64,000 bases of DNA from an uncultured Solirubrobacterales bacterium (GCA_903939845.1 CAJAIJ010000053.1:1-64000), one strand, 5' to 3'. Counted from the stretch's first letter, positions 17,480-27,374 are shown. Made by a program: numbers and translations. The notes: a model not told the origin generated them from the letters alone.

Positions 17480-18949
17480 GTGGGTCGGTTCCACCCGATC
17501 GATTGGCTTCGGGAATCGCCCGACCTCTGGCCACCGAACTGGCCGATTCGCCGGAAGTTGACCGGCCTCTCCGCCGGGGTCACCTTCGTGATTCTGGTCG
17601 TCTTCGGTCTTGCCCTGGGCAGTTTCGCCACTGGTCAGCTCCAGGATAACTTCGCTGATGAGACCTTCAACCAGGCCAGCGAATTGGCTGCCGAGCTCGA
17701 GGCATCGGGAGCGTTGACGCCCGGTTTGCCGGCCTCCGATGTTGTGCGGATCCTCGACAAGAAGCCCAATGGTGCCGACCTACTCCTCCTCGCCAACAGG
17801 AGTATCTACCGCGCACCGGGATCGCCTTCTCTGGGCCCGGCGACGGACGCCGGGCTCTCGAATTGGGGTCGATTCCAGGTCGCGACGATCCTGATCCAGG
17901 CGAGCAACCCGACCCAGCCCTCACTGCGGGAGCCGGTGGCGGTGCTTCGTTTCGGACGAGAGGTGCAGCCGCTCGACCGGCAGGTCGGAAACCTCTGGCT
18001 CTCGATCCTTGCAGGCACCCTTGGGGCCTCACTGCTGGCCGGATTGGCTGCGGCCGTCCTCTCGCAAAGGGCACTCCGTCCACTCGGACGCCTCACCCGG
18101 GCGGCCGGGCAGATTGCGATCACGAGAGACCCCGAGATGACCCTGCCCGAGCCGGACGGCGAAGACGAGGTCGTCGAGTTGACCAGATCCTTCAACGAAA
18201 TGCTCCACGAACTCTCTCTCGCCCGAGGGGAACGTGAAAGATCACTCACGAGGCAGCGGGAGTTCGTCGCAGACGCCTCTCATGAGTTGCGAACCCCCCT
18301 GACCAGCGTCCTGGCAAACCTCGAGCTACTCGGGGACTCGAGGAATCTCGCCCCTGATAGCTCCGAGCGAGAGGCGCTTGATTCGGCCCTCCGCTCCGGT
18401 TTGAGGATGAAGCGCCTCGTCTCCGACCTCCAGATCCTGGCCCGTGCCGACGCCGGACGGTCAATCGAGATGGTTTCCTCCGATCTAGGACTGATCGCGG
18501 ACGACGTAGTGATAGAGCTCGGTCCGATATCGGATGACCACGAGCTCTCCCACGAAGTCGTTTCGGCCGCTCGACTCGACGGCGTTCCCGACGATCTGCA
18601 CCGGCTCGTCCTGAACCTGGTGGACAACGCGATACGCCACACGCCGCGGGGTAGCTCGATCCGGATCCGAACGGGAACCGACGGATCCTCCGTATTCCTC
18701 GAGGTCGCAGACGACGGCGTCGGAATCCCGGATGATCTGAAGCCGACGATCTTCAACCGCTTCATCAGGAGCAAGGATTCTTCTGACCGGGTTGCCGGGT
18801 CGGGCTCCGGCCTCGGACTCGCGATAGTCAGTGCGATCGCGAAGGAGCACCACGCCAGGGCCTCGGTGTCAGATGCGCCCGGTGGAGGTGCAATGTTCAG
18901 GGTCGATTTTCCTTCGGAAAAAGGAAGGGAAACTCTGGGGAAACCGTGA
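17480..18949 (+). CDS. Sensor histidine kinase (HAMP-HisKA-HATPase)
   Basis: A 489-residue membrane sensor starting at the GTG at 17480. It has two membrane helices (about 33-55 and 172-195) that flank a roughly 115-residue extracytoplasmic region without a recognised ligand fold. A HAMP domain comes next, then HisKA with the phospho-histidine in ADASHELRTPLTSV, and the HATPase domain with N box LNLVDNAIRHTP and G boxes VADDGVGIP and GSGLGLAIV. It resembles MprB/ResE-type kinases. It should phosphorylate the adjacent OmpR-type regulator. A strong hairpin terminator follows. Confidence 0.93.
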   Translation: MGRFHPIDWLRESPDLWPPNWPIRRKLTGLSAGVTFVILVVFGLALGSFATGQLQDNFADETFNQASELAAELEASGALTPGLPASDVVRILDKKPNGADLLLLANRSIYRAPGSPSLGPATDAGLSNWGRFQVATILIQASNPTQPSLREPVAVLRFGREVQPLDRQVGNLWLSILAGTLGASLLAGLAAAVLSQRALRPLGRLTRAAGQIAITRDPEMTLPEPDGEDEVVELTRSFNEMLHELSLARGERERSLTRQREFVADASHELRTPLTSVLANLELLGDSRNLAPDSSEREALDSALRSGLRMKRLVSDLQILARADAGRSIEMVSSDLGLIADDVVIELGPISDDHELSHEVVSAARLDGVPDDLHRLVLNLVDNAIRHTPRGSSIRIRTGTDGSSVFLEVADDGVGIPDDLKPTIFNRFIRSKDSSDRVAGSGSGLGLAIVSAIAKEHHARASVSDAPGGGAMFRVDFPSEKGRETLGKP

Positions 18950-19008
18950 GCACCGCTTTATCGGTCTTTAAGGGTTCGTCTCTATCTTGACCCGTGGACG
19001 AGACACAT

Positions 19009-19064
19009 GAACCCGCCGGAGCTTGCGACCCCCCCAAAAAGCGCTCCGGCGGGTTCAACTTTTT
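19009..19064 (+). terminator. Strong intrinsic terminator between the histidine kinase gene and rnj
   Basis: A perfect 14-base inverted repeat (19009-19022 with 19043-19056, GAACCCGCCGGAGC and its complement) encloses a 20-base loop and is followed by AACTTTTT. It lies between two convergent genes. The tail is U-rich only on the plus strand, so it mainly ends the two-component transcript. Confidence 0.8.
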
Positions 19065-19101
19065 AAGGGCTTCGAGTCCCGGAATCCGGCACTTCAGCCA
19101 T

Positions 19102-20763
19102 TCAGACCTCAGTGATGACCGGAACGATCATCGGGCGCCTCTTGAGCCGCTTGTGGATGAAGCTGGCGACTCGATCGTGGAGGTCGGTCTGGATCAGGTC
19201 CAGGTCCTTGACACCTGCGTCCGCAGAGTCGGCAAGGGAATCCTCGACGAGCTCGGCGATCTCGTCGAGCAGGCGGGAGTCTTCCTCGAGGCTCGAGATA
19301 CCCCGGGCGATTACCTCGGGATCGACGACGAGCTCGCCGTCGTCACTCGCAATGGTCGCGACCAGGATGCAGATGCCTTCCGAGGAGATCGTCCTGCGGT
19401 CCCTGAGGGAGGCATCGTTGGGATCGGCGAGATCGATCCCGTCGACCAGGATGACTCCGCTGTGCTGTTCCTCCCCGAATGAGGCTCCCCTTTTGTCGAT
19501 CTCGAGCGGAAGCCCGTTTCGACCCTTGAAGACGTTCTCGGGAGGAACTCCGACCTCCTCGGCCAACTCGGCATGAAGGCGAATCCGCTGATGGTCACCG
19601 TGGACCGGCAGGACGTATCGCGGTCTCGTCAGGTTGAGCATCATCTTCATTTCCTCCCTGGACCCATGACCGGACGCATGGATCGGGGCGTCTTTGGCCG
19701 TAAGGACCGATGCACCGAGCTCGTAGATCCGGTCGATGGTCTCGTTGACCGCACGTTCGTTGCCCGGTACCGGCGTGGCAGAGAAGATGACCGTGTCACC
19801 GGAGTGGAGCTCGACATCCCGATGGTCGCTGTTCGCCATCCTGCGAAGGGCCGAGAAGGGCTCCCCCTGGGATCCAGTCGACATTACGACGACCTTCTCG
19901 TCGGGATAGTCCTCTATTTCCCTCGGCTGGATGAGAAGGCCTTCCGGCGCTCCTGCGAGACCGAGATTCGACGCGATGTTGAAGTTCTTCCTCATCGATC
20001 GACCGACCAATGCCACTTTGCGATCGAGCGCAGCCGCGGCATCGATGACCTGCTGGACCCGATGGATGTTGGAAGCAAAGGAGGTGACGATGATGCGTCC
20101 GCGGCACCGGGAGAAGGCCTCGAGAAGGGCCGGGCCAACGCTCGACTCGGAGGGGGCGATGCCTGACCTGTCGGCATTGGTCGAATCGCCGCACAAAAGC
20201 AGCAGTCCCTCGTCGCCGAGGCGGGCCAGGCGGGCGATGTCTGCGGGGCGACCGTCGACCGGAGTCTGGTCGAACTTGTAGTCGCCGGTGAAAAAGATGC
20301 TGCCGAGGTCCGTACCGACGATGACTCCACGCATGTCCGGAATCGAATGGGCGAGATGCACCAGTTCGATCGTGAAGGGACCCGCCTGAACGATCTCGCC
20401 GGCCGGCAGGTCGACGAGCGGAGCGTCGCCCAGCTTGTGTTCGTCCAGCTTGGATCGGACCATGCCGACGGTCAGGGTGCCGCCGTAGATCACGGGCGGC
20501 ATCCCGATCTCACGGATGAACCAGGGGAGCGCTCCGACATGATCTTCGTGGCCATGGGTAAGGACCACCGCTTCGATGTCGTCTGCCCTTCCCTTCAGGG
20601 CGGTGAAATCCGGGAGAACGAGGTCGATCCCGAGCATGTCCGGCGTGGGAAACATCAGGCCGGTATCGATTACGAGGAGGCGTCCCTCGTACTCGACAAC
20701 ACACATGTTCTTCCCGATTTCACCCAGCCCGCCAAGCGGCAGGATTCGTAGCTTTTCGGCCAT
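19102..20763 (-). CDS. rnj: Ribonuclease J
   Basis: A 553-residue metallo-beta-lactamase/beta-CASP ribonuclease. The zinc-binding motif HGHEDHVGALPW and the beta-CASP motifs (GDSTNADRSG; VVMSTGSQGEPFSALRRMA; HASGHGSREEMKMML; PVHGD) are present. A C-terminal RNase J domain follows. It works as a 5'-3' exo- and endoribonuclease in mRNA decay and rRNA maturation. The start overlaps the dapA stop by one base, a linkage known from other actinobacteria. Confidence 0.95.
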   Translation of the reverse strand: MAEKLRILPLGGLGEIGKNMCVVEYEGRLLVIDTGLMFPTPDMLGIDLVLPDFTALKGRADDIEAVVLTHGHEDHVGALPWFIREIGMPPVIYGGTLTVGMVRSKLDEHKLGDAPLVDLPAGEIVQAGPFTIELVHLAHSIPDMRGVIVGTDLGSIFFTGDYKFDQTPVDGRPADIARLARLGDEGLLLLCGDSTNADRSGIAPSESSVGPALLEAFSRCRGRIIVTSFASNIHRVQQVIDAAAALDRKVALVGRSMRKNFNIASNLGLAGAPEGLLIQPREIEDYPDEKVVVMSTGSQGEPFSALRRMANSDHRDVELHSGDTVIFSATPVPGNERAVNETIDRIYELGASVLTAKDAPIHASGHGSREEMKMMLNLTRPRYVLPVHGDHQRIRLHAELAEEVGVPPENVFKGRNGLPLEIDKRGASFGEEQHSGVILVDGIDLADPNDASLRDRRTISSEGICILVATIASDDGELVVDPEVIARGISSLEEDSRLLDEIAELVEDSLADSADAGVKDLDLIQTDLHDRVASFIHKRLKRRPMIVPVITEV

Positions 20764-21635
20764 CAGAAGGTCACGCCACCCTTCTCGAGCAACTCGGCGA
20801 TCTCTGCCTTCTCATCGGAAGTGGCCTCGACCATCGGGAGACGCATGGTGGCTCGGCATATTCCGGCCATCTCTAGCGCAGCCTTGACCGGAATCGGGTT
20901 CACGGTCACTGACATCGCGTCGTAGACGGGTCGAAGGTCGGCGTCGAGCGTTGCTGCGCGCTCGGTCTCGCCGTCGAGACAGAGGTCGATCAGATCCCTC
21001 ATCTGATTGCCGACGAAGTGAGACGCGACGAGAATCCCCCCCACCCCGCCGCTCTCCATCACCGGGAGCAGGCCGGAGTCGTTGCCAGCGAGAAGATCCA
21101 GGCCCTCGATCGGTCCAATTTCATCGTCATTTGCCTGCTTCACGGCGACGACGTTCGGAATCGCCGCGAGTTCGGCCAGGTGGTCTGGGGAAACATTCAC
21201 GATGACCCTAGCCGGGATGTTGTAGAGGATGATCGGGAGCTCGGGTGCGGCAGCGGCGACCGCTTCGAAGTGAGCCGTGATTCCCGCCCTGTTCGGCTTG
21301 TTGTAGTAGGGAGTCACCACCAGGGCACCCGTGGCGCCAGCCTCTGCCGCCCTCGCCGTGAGTTCGACCGAGTGGCGGGTGTCGTTCGATCCTGTACCCA
21401 GGACTATGGGGGCCTCTCCCCCGGCAACACCGAGGACACATTCGAGCAGGGCCAGTTTCTCCTCGTCGTCGAGCGTTGGCGACTCTCCCGTAGTTCCGCC
21501 GACGACCAGTCCGTCGGATCCGTTCGCGAGCAGATGCTCTGCCAGGCTCGCCGTCGAGATCAGATCGAGAGATCCGTCCTCATCGAAGACCGTGGCCATC
21601 GCCGTTACCACCCCGGTAAGGGGATTCAGGATCAC
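20763..21635 (-). CDS. dapA: 4-hydroxy-tetrahydrodipicolinate synthase
   Basis: A 290-residue class I aldolase-fold enzyme. GGTTGESPTLDDEE binds pyruvate. The catalytic tyrosine is in IILYNIPAR and the Schiff-base lysine is in VVAVKQAND. It condenses pyruvate with aspartate semialdehyde, the first committed step toward diaminopimelate and lysine. An amidase gene separates it from dapB on the same strand, and stop and start codons overlap on both sides. Confidence 0.95.
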   Translation of the reverse strand: MILNPLTGVVTAMATVFDEDGSLDLISTASLAEHLLANGSDGLVVGGTTGESPTLDDEEKLALLECVLGVAGGEAPIVLGTGSNDTRHSVELTARAAEAGATGALVVTPYYNKPNRAGITAHFEAVAAAAPELPIILYNIPARVIVNVSPDHLAELAAIPNVVAVKQANDDEIGPIEGLDLLAGNDSGLLPVMESGGVGGILVASHFVGNQMRDLIDLCLDGETERAATLDADLRPVYDAMSVTVNPIPVKAALEMAGICRATMRLPMVEATSDEKAEIAELLEKGGVTF

Positions 21636-23107
21636 AGGTTCCCCGCCTTGGATATCGGCTCCGGCGGCCTGCGATCTGACCAGGGGATCGCCTCCTCCAG
21701 ACTGGAAGCGAGACGAAGCAGGAGGTCCTCCTGCCAGATGGGTGCAACGAACTGGACCCCGATCGGGAGGCCGGTGGAGCTGGCTGCGAGCGGGAGGCTG
21801 ATCGCGGGCTGGCCGGTCGCATTGAATATCCCGGTGAAGGTGCAGAACTCCCTGGCGATCTCCATCGCAGCCATCGGATCCGGGCCGGAATCGTCATAGC
21901 TTCCGAGCAGTTGAGGAAGGTCGGTGACGGTGGGTGTCATCACGAGGTCGACGCCGCCGAGGTAGATGCCGGCGACCATGCGTGACAGGAGCTGATGACG
22001 ATTGATTGCGTGCAGGTAGTCGGCCCCGCTCTCTCGCCGGCCACGTTCGACCAGGGCCCAGGTCAGGGGTTCGACGTCGTCGGGAACCAGGTCTCGACCG
22101 AGGATCATCTCGATCGTCGTTGCGTTGTCTGCGACCCCAGCCGCCCATCGAGTGATGAAGGTCTCGTAGAGGGCCATCTCCTGACCGCCCATGGGAATTT
22201 CCGGCTTGACGACTTCGTGACCGAGACCCTCGAGCTGTCGTGCCACCGCCTCGACTGCCTCGACGACCTCGGGGTTGACCGAATCTCCGGTGAGTGATTC
22301 GGTGAGAAGGGCGATAGTCAGACGCCCCGGTTCGGCGTCGAGTTCTTCCCGATATGGCCGGATCGGAGGTGCCGCTGCGTAAGGGTCCCCGGGCTCGGGC
22401 CCGTGAACGAGATCGAGCAGGCCGGCCACATCCCTGACGGAGCGCGCCACGACGAACTCGGTTACGAGTCCGGACATCGAGTCACCCACATAAGGAGCTT
22501 CGGATATCCGGGCCCTAGATGGCTTCAGCCCGACGAGACCGTTCACGCTGGCCGGGATCCGGATCGACCCTCCCCCGTCGTTGGCGTGGGCCACCGGGAC
22601 GATGCCGGAGGCGACGGCAGCAGCTGAGCCGCCGCTGGATCCGCCGGGGCTTCTGGTGATGTCCCAGGGGTTCGAGGTCGGGCCCCAGGCGTCGGGTTCA
22701 GTCGTCGGGACGATTCCGAACTCCGGAGTGTTGGTCTTGCCCATGGTCAGAAGTCCGGCCTGGCGAAACTTGAGGGCGAGGGAGGTATCGAGCGGTGCCT
22801 TGAAGTCCAGCGCCTTGAGGACTCTGCTTCCACACTGAAGCGGCTGACCGGCGAGGGACGCACCGAGATCCTTGAAGAGAAAGGGCACCCCCCCGAAGGG
22901 AAGACCCTGGGGCACGGCATCGGAGGCGGTGAGCGCCTCTTCGTAGAGCTCGTGGATGATGGCGTTCAGGACAGGGTTGACCGCTTCGGCCCGCTCGATG
23001 GCCGCCTCGACGAGCTCCCTGGCCGAGACCTCGCCGGAGGCCACCAGCTCGGCCTGTCCGGTCGCATCGATCCAGTTGAGCTCGCTCGTAGCGGACGCCT
23101 CACCCAT
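21632..23107 (-). CDS. Amidase-signature family hydrolase
   Basis: A 491-residue amidase-signature enzyme. The Ser-cisSer-Lys triad is visible: the lysine in FLFKDLGAS near residue 88, and serines in the glycine/serine-rich GGSSGGSAAAVASGIVP and GGGSIRIPAS motifs near 155-185. Such enzymes hydrolyse a wide range of amides, and this one cannot be assigned a substrate. It does not look like GatA, which normally sits with gatB/gatC. It overlaps dapA by four bases and begins seven bases after dapB ends, so it is translationally linked to the diaminopimelate genes. Confidence 0.88.
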   Translation of the reverse strand: MGEASATSELNWIDATGQAELVASGEVSARELVEAAIERAEAVNPVLNAIIHELYEEALTASDAVPQGLPFGGVPFLFKDLGASLAGQPLQCGSRVLKALDFKAPLDTSLALKFRQAGLLTMGKTNTPEFGIVPTTEPDAWGPTSNPWDITRSPGGSSGGSAAAVASGIVPVAHANDGGGSIRIPASVNGLVGLKPSRARISEAPYVGDSMSGLVTEFVVARSVRDVAGLLDLVHGPEPGDPYAAAPPIRPYREELDAEPGRLTIALLTESLTGDSVNPEVVEAVEAVARQLEGLGHEVVKPEIPMGGQEMALYETFITRWAAGVADNATTIEMILGRDLVPDDVEPLTWALVERGRRESGADYLHAINRHQLLSRMVAGIYLGGVDLVMTPTVTDLPQLLGSYDDSGPDPMAAMEIAREFCTFTGIFNATGQPAISLPLAASSTGLPIGVQFVAPIWQEDLLLRLASSLEEAIPWSDRRPPEPISKAGNL

Positions 23108-23113
23108 CGGAAA

Positions 23114-23794
23114 TCACCCGATATCCAGAATGTTTTCGAGGCCCACGGTGAAACGCTCCGGCAGCTCGGGAACGTTCCTGACGGCGAGGATGACACCCGG
23201 CATGAATGAACGTCTGTCGATGCTGTCGTGGCGAATCGAGAGAGTCTGCCCCTCCCCACCGAACAGAACCTCCTGGTGTGCGACCAGTCCCGGGAGCCTC
23301 ACCGAGTGGATCGGCTCGTGAACGTTCCCGCCTGCCTCGACGATGAGATCGCGCGTCCTGGCAGCGGTTCCCGAGGGAGAGTCTTTCTTTCGATCGTGAT
23401 GGAACTCCGTGATCTCGCACTCGGGCATGAACTTGGCGACCTGACTGGAGAGGACCATCATCAGCACCGCACCGATGGCGAAGTTGGGTGCCACGAAGCA
23501 GTTTGCCGGGGAATCTTCGGCAGCGGCCTGGAGATCGGCGAGGTCGAAACCGGTCGCTCCGACGACGGTGTGAACACCTGCACGCAGTGCCTCGACCGAA
23601 TTCCGGAGAACCGTGTCGGGCGTGCTGAACTCGACCAGGACGTCACAGTCGGGCAGGATCTCGGAGAGTGCGACCCCGAGCTCGGGGTCGGCGCGACCGA
23701 CCAGTTCCATCCCTTCAGCATCGGTTACGGCGGAACAGACCTCGAGACCCATTCGACCGGCAGCTCCGCTCACTCCTACTCGCAGGGTGCTCAT
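23114..23794 (-). CDS. dapB: 4-hydroxy-tetrahydrodipicolinate reductase
   Basis: A 226-residue, somewhat short DapB. The Rossmann motif is GVSGAAGRMG. The active-site segment EFHHDRKKDSPSGTA contains the catalytic histidine pair and the substrate-binding lysine. It reduces the DapA product to tetrahydrodipicolinate with NAD(P)H. It overlaps the M16 peptidase stop by four bases, as in other actinobacterial pnp-peptidase-dapB clusters. Confidence 0.95.
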   Translation of the reverse strand: MSTLRVGVSGAAGRMGLEVCSAVTDAEGMELVGRADPELGVALSEILPDCDVLVEFSTPDTVLRNSVEALRAGVHTVVGATGFDLADLQAAAEDSPANCFVAPNFAIGAVLMMVLSSQVAKFMPECEITEFHHDRKKDSPSGTAARTRDLIVEAGGNVHEPIHSVRLPGLVAHQEVLFGGEGQTLSIRHDSIDRRSFMPGVILAVRNVPELPERFTVGLENILDIG

Positions 23795-25062
23795 GCCGAG
23801 AGTGCCCCCTGGAGCTCATCGACCGCGCTACGGAATCTCTCTTCGTCCGGACCTATGGCAGCGGCGTCGAGAACCCTGCCCGAGAAGAGCTCCGATGCGA
23901 GCTGATCGATGTCGGAACCGGTTACGGCATCCACTCTCGCCAGCATTTCGTCGAGGCTCAGGATCGGCATGTCGTGGAGCACTGCTCGCCCGATCCTGTT
24001 CATTCGGGCGGCGTTCGATTCCTCACTCAGGACGAGCCTACCCTTGACATGTTCACGGGCCCTCTCCAGCTCTTCCTCCGGTACTCCGGCATCGAGGAGC
24101 TTGTTCACCTCTTTCCCGATCAGCTCGCAGACGAGCTCGATGTTCTCGGTTCGGGTGCCCGTGTGGATCGCGAACACACCGGTGTCGGTGAGCTGCTCGG
24201 CATAGGTCCCGACCGAGTAGGCGAGACCACGCTCCTCCCGGATCTCGCGGAACAGACGGGACGAGCTCGAGCCTCCCAGAAGAGAGTCGAGAACGGCGAG
24301 GGCGAACCTTCTCTCGTCGGACCGGCTGATCGACGGAGTGCCGAAGCAGACGTGGAACTGTTCCGTCTCCTTGCTCTCGAAAACTGTCTGGCCCGACCTC
24401 GCGGGTGGGGCCGTTTCGATCTCGTTCCCGGAACCCGCGCCTGGAGTGAGGCTGGCCGCCAATTCGACGAGCCTGTCGTGGTCGACGCTTCCGGCGGCCG
24501 AGATGACGATATTGGGAGCCGTGTACTTGTCTGCGTGGTAGGCCCGAATGTCATCCACCGAAATCGAGGAGATGACTTCGGCCCGCCCGATGATCGGACG
24601 ACCTATGGGAGAGTCCCCGAAGACTGCTTTTGAGAGGAGGTCGTGCACCTTCGAAGCCGGTTCGTCGTCATACATCGCGATCTCCTCGATGACGACTTGC
24701 CGTTCGGAATCGATGTCCGGGAAGGTCGACTCGAGCAACATCTCGCCGAGGAGGCCGAAGGCGTCATCGAGGTGGTTGTCTAGAAACCGGGCATGCAGAC
24801 TCGTGACTTCCTTGCCGGTGAAGGCATTGAAGTAGGCACCCATGCCATCCAGGGTCTCGGAGATCTCGATTGCCGAGTGGTTGGGAGTCCCCTTGAAGAG
24901 GAGATGTTCGAGGAAGTGGGAGACACCGGCTTCCGCGACGTCCTCGTCACGGGAGCCGGTCCTGATCCACATGCCAAGAGCGACCGAGCGGACCGCCGGA
25001 ACGGCCTCGCTGACCACCCGGATCCCGGATGGCGTTTCGGTCACCAGTGCCGCTTCGGACAC
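23791..25062 (-). CDS. M16-family zinc metallopeptidase
   Basis: A 423-residue pitrilysin/processing-peptidase-like protein. The inverted zinc motif HxxEH is present in SHFLEHLLFKGT, with the downstream glutamate in EIAMYDDEPASKVHD. The C-terminal M16 half is also complete (FGTPSISRSDERRFALAVLDSLLGGSSSSRLFREIREERGLAYS). It follows pnp directly, with no spacing, and precedes dapB, an order seen in many Gram-positive genomes. Its natural substrate is unknown. Confidence 0.92.
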   Translation of the reverse strand: MSEAALVTETPSGIRVVSEAVPAVRSVALGMWIRTGSRDEDVAEAGVSHFLEHLLFKGTPNHSAIEISETLDGMGAYFNAFTGKEVTSLHARFLDNHLDDAFGLLGEMLLESTFPDIDSERQVVIEEIAMYDDEPASKVHDLLSKAVFGDSPIGRPIIGRAEVISSISVDDIRAYHADKYTAPNIVISAAGSVDHDRLVELAASLTPGAGSGNEIETAPPARSGQTVFESKETEQFHVCFGTPSISRSDERRFALAVLDSLLGGSSSSRLFREIREERGLAYSVGTYAEQLTDTGVFAIHTGTRTENIELVCELIGKEVNKLLDAGVPEEELERAREHVKGRLVLSEESNAARMNRIGRAVLHDMPILSLDEMLARVDAVTGSDIDQLASELFSGRVLDAAAIGPDEERFRSAVDELQGALSA

Positions 25063-27306
25063 CTAACCCCTTCGGTCCCGGTCACCCCGGTCGCGACGCC
25101 GCCTGCCGCCCTCACGGGAGCCACCGCGGCCTCCACCGCCACCTCCACTGCCGCCATTCTTCGACAGCTCGGCGATCTCTTCGGGGGTCTTGCCCTCGAT
25201 TGCAGGGTCGTCAGTCAGTCGGAGCCCAATACGACCGCGCTCGCGATCGACCTCGGCGACGGTTACGTCGATTTCCTGCCCGGACTCGAGAACCTCCTCG
25301 ACCGTCTCGACCCGACCGCCCGGCTTGACGTTGGAAATGTGCAGCAGACCGTCAGTCCCCTTCGTCAGCTCGACAAAGGCCCCGAAGGTGGTCGTCTTCA
25401 CGACCTTGGCCGCGGGATAGCGGTCACCGATCTCGGCTTCCTTGGTCATCGATTCGATCCTCGCAACGGCCTCCTCGACCTGTGTTCCGGTCGGAGCGTA
25501 GATCCGGATCGTTCCGTCGTCTTCGACGTCGATCTCTGCCTCGAACTCCTCACAGAGGCCCCGGATGGTCTCGCCGCCCTTACCGATGACGGCACCGATC
25601 TTCTCCTGATCGATCTTGATCGACTCGATCCTGGGGGCGTGCTTCGAGAGCTCCTCGCGTGGACTATCGATCGCCTCGGCCATCTTGCCGAGGATGAACA
25701 GTCGACCCTGGCGGGCCTGCTCGAGAGCATCCCTGAGGATGTCGAAGGTCACACCGGTGATTTTGATGTCCATCTGGAGGGCGTTGATCCCGTCAGCGGT
25801 ACCAGCGACCTTGAAGTCCATGTCGCCGAGATGGTCCTCGACTCCGGCGATGTCGGTCAGGACGATGTAGTCATCGCCCTCCTTGATCAGCCCCATGGCA
25901 ACTCCGGCAACCGGAGCGTTGACTGGAACGCCTGCGGCCTGCAGCGCCATCGAGGTCGCACAGACGGAACCCATCGAGGACGACCCGTTGGACTCCAGGG
26001 TCTCCGAGACCGCGCGGATCACGTACGGGAACTCTTCCTGGTCGGGAACCGACGGCAGGATGGCCCTTTCGGCCAGAGCTCCGTGACCGATGTCGCGACG
26101 CTTCGGACCCCTCATGAAGCCGGTCTCCCCTACCGAGAACGGCGGGAAGTTGTAGTGGTGCCAGAAGGTCTTGGTCGTCTCCAGACCGAGGCCGTCGACC
26201 CGCATGTCCATGCGGGTAGTACCCAGGGTCACGTTGCCGAGGATCTGGGTCTCACCACGGGTGAACAGGGCGGAACCATGGACCCTCGGGGAGATGTCGA
26301 CCTCGCACTCGATCGGCCGAATCTCGTCCGATGCCCGACCGTCGGGACGCTTCTTGTCTACCGCGATGGCCCTCCGGATGATCTCCTTCTCGACCGAGCT
26401 GAAAACGGACTTGACCTCACCGACGAGGTCGGAATCGACTTCGCCGTCGGATGCGGCCGGGGCGAGTGTCGAAACGACCTCATCCTTGACCGCCGCAAGT
26501 GCGTCCTGACGCTCGAGCTTGCCCTCGATCGTGGCCGCAGTCCGGATCTTGTCTCCGAAGTCCGAGCGGACCTGATCGAGGATGCTCTGGTCGAGAGTCG
26601 GCTCCTCGACGACCAGCTTCTCCTTGCCGACCTTCTGCCTCAGCTCCTCGATGGCCTCAGTGATCTTCTTGATCTCGCCGTGAGCGATATCTAGGGCGTC
26701 GAGGATCTCGGCCTCGGTTACGCCGTCGGCGCCGGCCTCGACCATCAGGATCGCCTCCGAGGTGCCGGCGACGATGAGATCCAGATCGAGCTCCTCGTAG
26801 TCGACCTCGGCCGGGTTGATTACGAAATCACCATTCAGCTTGCCGATCCTCACGGCTCCGACGTGGGCAGCTACCGGAATCTCCGAAATCGCCAGCGCGG
26901 CGGATGCACCGTTCATGGCGAGAATGTCGTAGGGGTAGTCAGTGTCGACCGAAAGGGGCATCGCCACCAGCTGGGTCTCGTAATGCCAGCCCTTGGGGAA
27001 GAGAGGCCGAATCGGCCGGTCAATCATCCTGGCGGTCAGTGTTGCCTTCTCTCCGGCCCTTGCCTCGCGACGGAAGAACGAACCCGGGATCTTGCCCGCA
27101 GCGTAGAACCGTTCCTCGACGTCGACAGTGAGGGGGAGAAAGTCGAAATCCTTGAGGGCGCCCATCGTTGCCGTCGACAACACCGATGTGTCGCCGCTCT
27201 TGACGACGACTGCTCCGCTCGCCTGCTTCGCCAGTTTGCCGGTCTCGAAGGAGATCTCGTCCTCCCCGACACGTACGGAGACGCGCGTAACTTCAAACAT
27301 GCTCAT
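25063..27306 (-). CDS. pnp: Polyribonucleotide nucleotidyltransferase (PNPase)
   Basis: A 747-residue 3'-5' phosphorolytic exoribonuclease. Two RNase PH domains are separated by a helical domain. A KH domain (GAVIGKGGETIRGL) and an S1 domain follow, and the tail is rich in glycine, arginine and aspartate. The catalytic region around DYPYDILAMNGASAALAISEIP and the second RNase PH core are conserved. It degrades mRNA together with RNase J, encoded in the same cluster. A hairpin in its leader may serve autoregulation. Confidence 0.96.
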   Translation of the reverse strand: MSMFEVTRVSVRVGEDEISFETGKLAKQASGAVVVKSGDTSVLSTATMGALKDFDFLPLTVDVEERFYAAGKIPGSFFRREARAGEKATLTARMIDRPIRPLFPKGWHYETQLVAMPLSVDTDYPYDILAMNGASAALAISEIPVAAHVGAVRIGKLNGDFVINPAEVDYEELDLDLIVAGTSEAILMVEAGADGVTEAEILDALDIAHGEIKKITEAIEELRQKVGKEKLVVEEPTLDQSILDQVRSDFGDKIRTAATIEGKLERQDALAAVKDEVVSTLAPAASDGEVDSDLVGEVKSVFSSVEKEIIRRAIAVDKKRPDGRASDEIRPIECEVDISPRVHGSALFTRGETQILGNVTLGTTRMDMRVDGLGLETTKTFWHHYNFPPFSVGETGFMRGPKRRDIGHGALAERAILPSVPDQEEFPYVIRAVSETLESNGSSSMGSVCATSMALQAAGVPVNAPVAGVAMGLIKEGDDYIVLTDIAGVEDHLGDMDFKVAGTADGINALQMDIKITGVTFDILRDALEQARQGRLFILGKMAEAIDSPREELSKHAPRIESIKIDQEKIGAVIGKGGETIRGLCEEFEAEIDVEDDGTIRIYAPTGTQVEEAVARIESMTKEAEIGDRYPAAKVVKTTTFGAFVELTKGTDGLLHISNVKPGGRVETVEEVLESGQEIDVTVAEVDRERGRIGLRLTDDPAIEGKTPEEIAELSKNGGSGGGGGGRGGSREGGRRRRDRGDRDRRG

Positions 27307-27329
27307 TCGTATTCCTACCTTTGATCGTC

Positions 27330-27374
27330 CGGATGACGACCCTTGTCTTTTGAACTCTCGTTCCTTGTCATCCG
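27330..27374 (-). promoter_or_regulatory. Inverted repeat in the pnp leader
   Basis: CGGATGAC at 27330-27337 and GTCATCCG at 27367-27374 form an 8-base-pair stem about 24 bases before the pnp start. It resembles in position the stem-loop used for PNPase autoregulation in E. coli. There is no T tract, so it is not a typical terminator. Confidence 0.45.

Noticed and set aside
19008..19067. Twenty-codon frame (ATG to TAA) lying exactly over the terminator hairpin
   Set aside because: It has no Shine-Dalgarno sequence, and its composition is explained by the inverted repeat. A leader peptide role is unlikely because no gene follows on that strand.
24793..26694. Plus-strand open frame of 633 codons opposite pnp and the M16 peptidase
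   Set aside because: Its translation is rich in Asp, Leu and Gly with no domain. Both minus-strand genes are clear.
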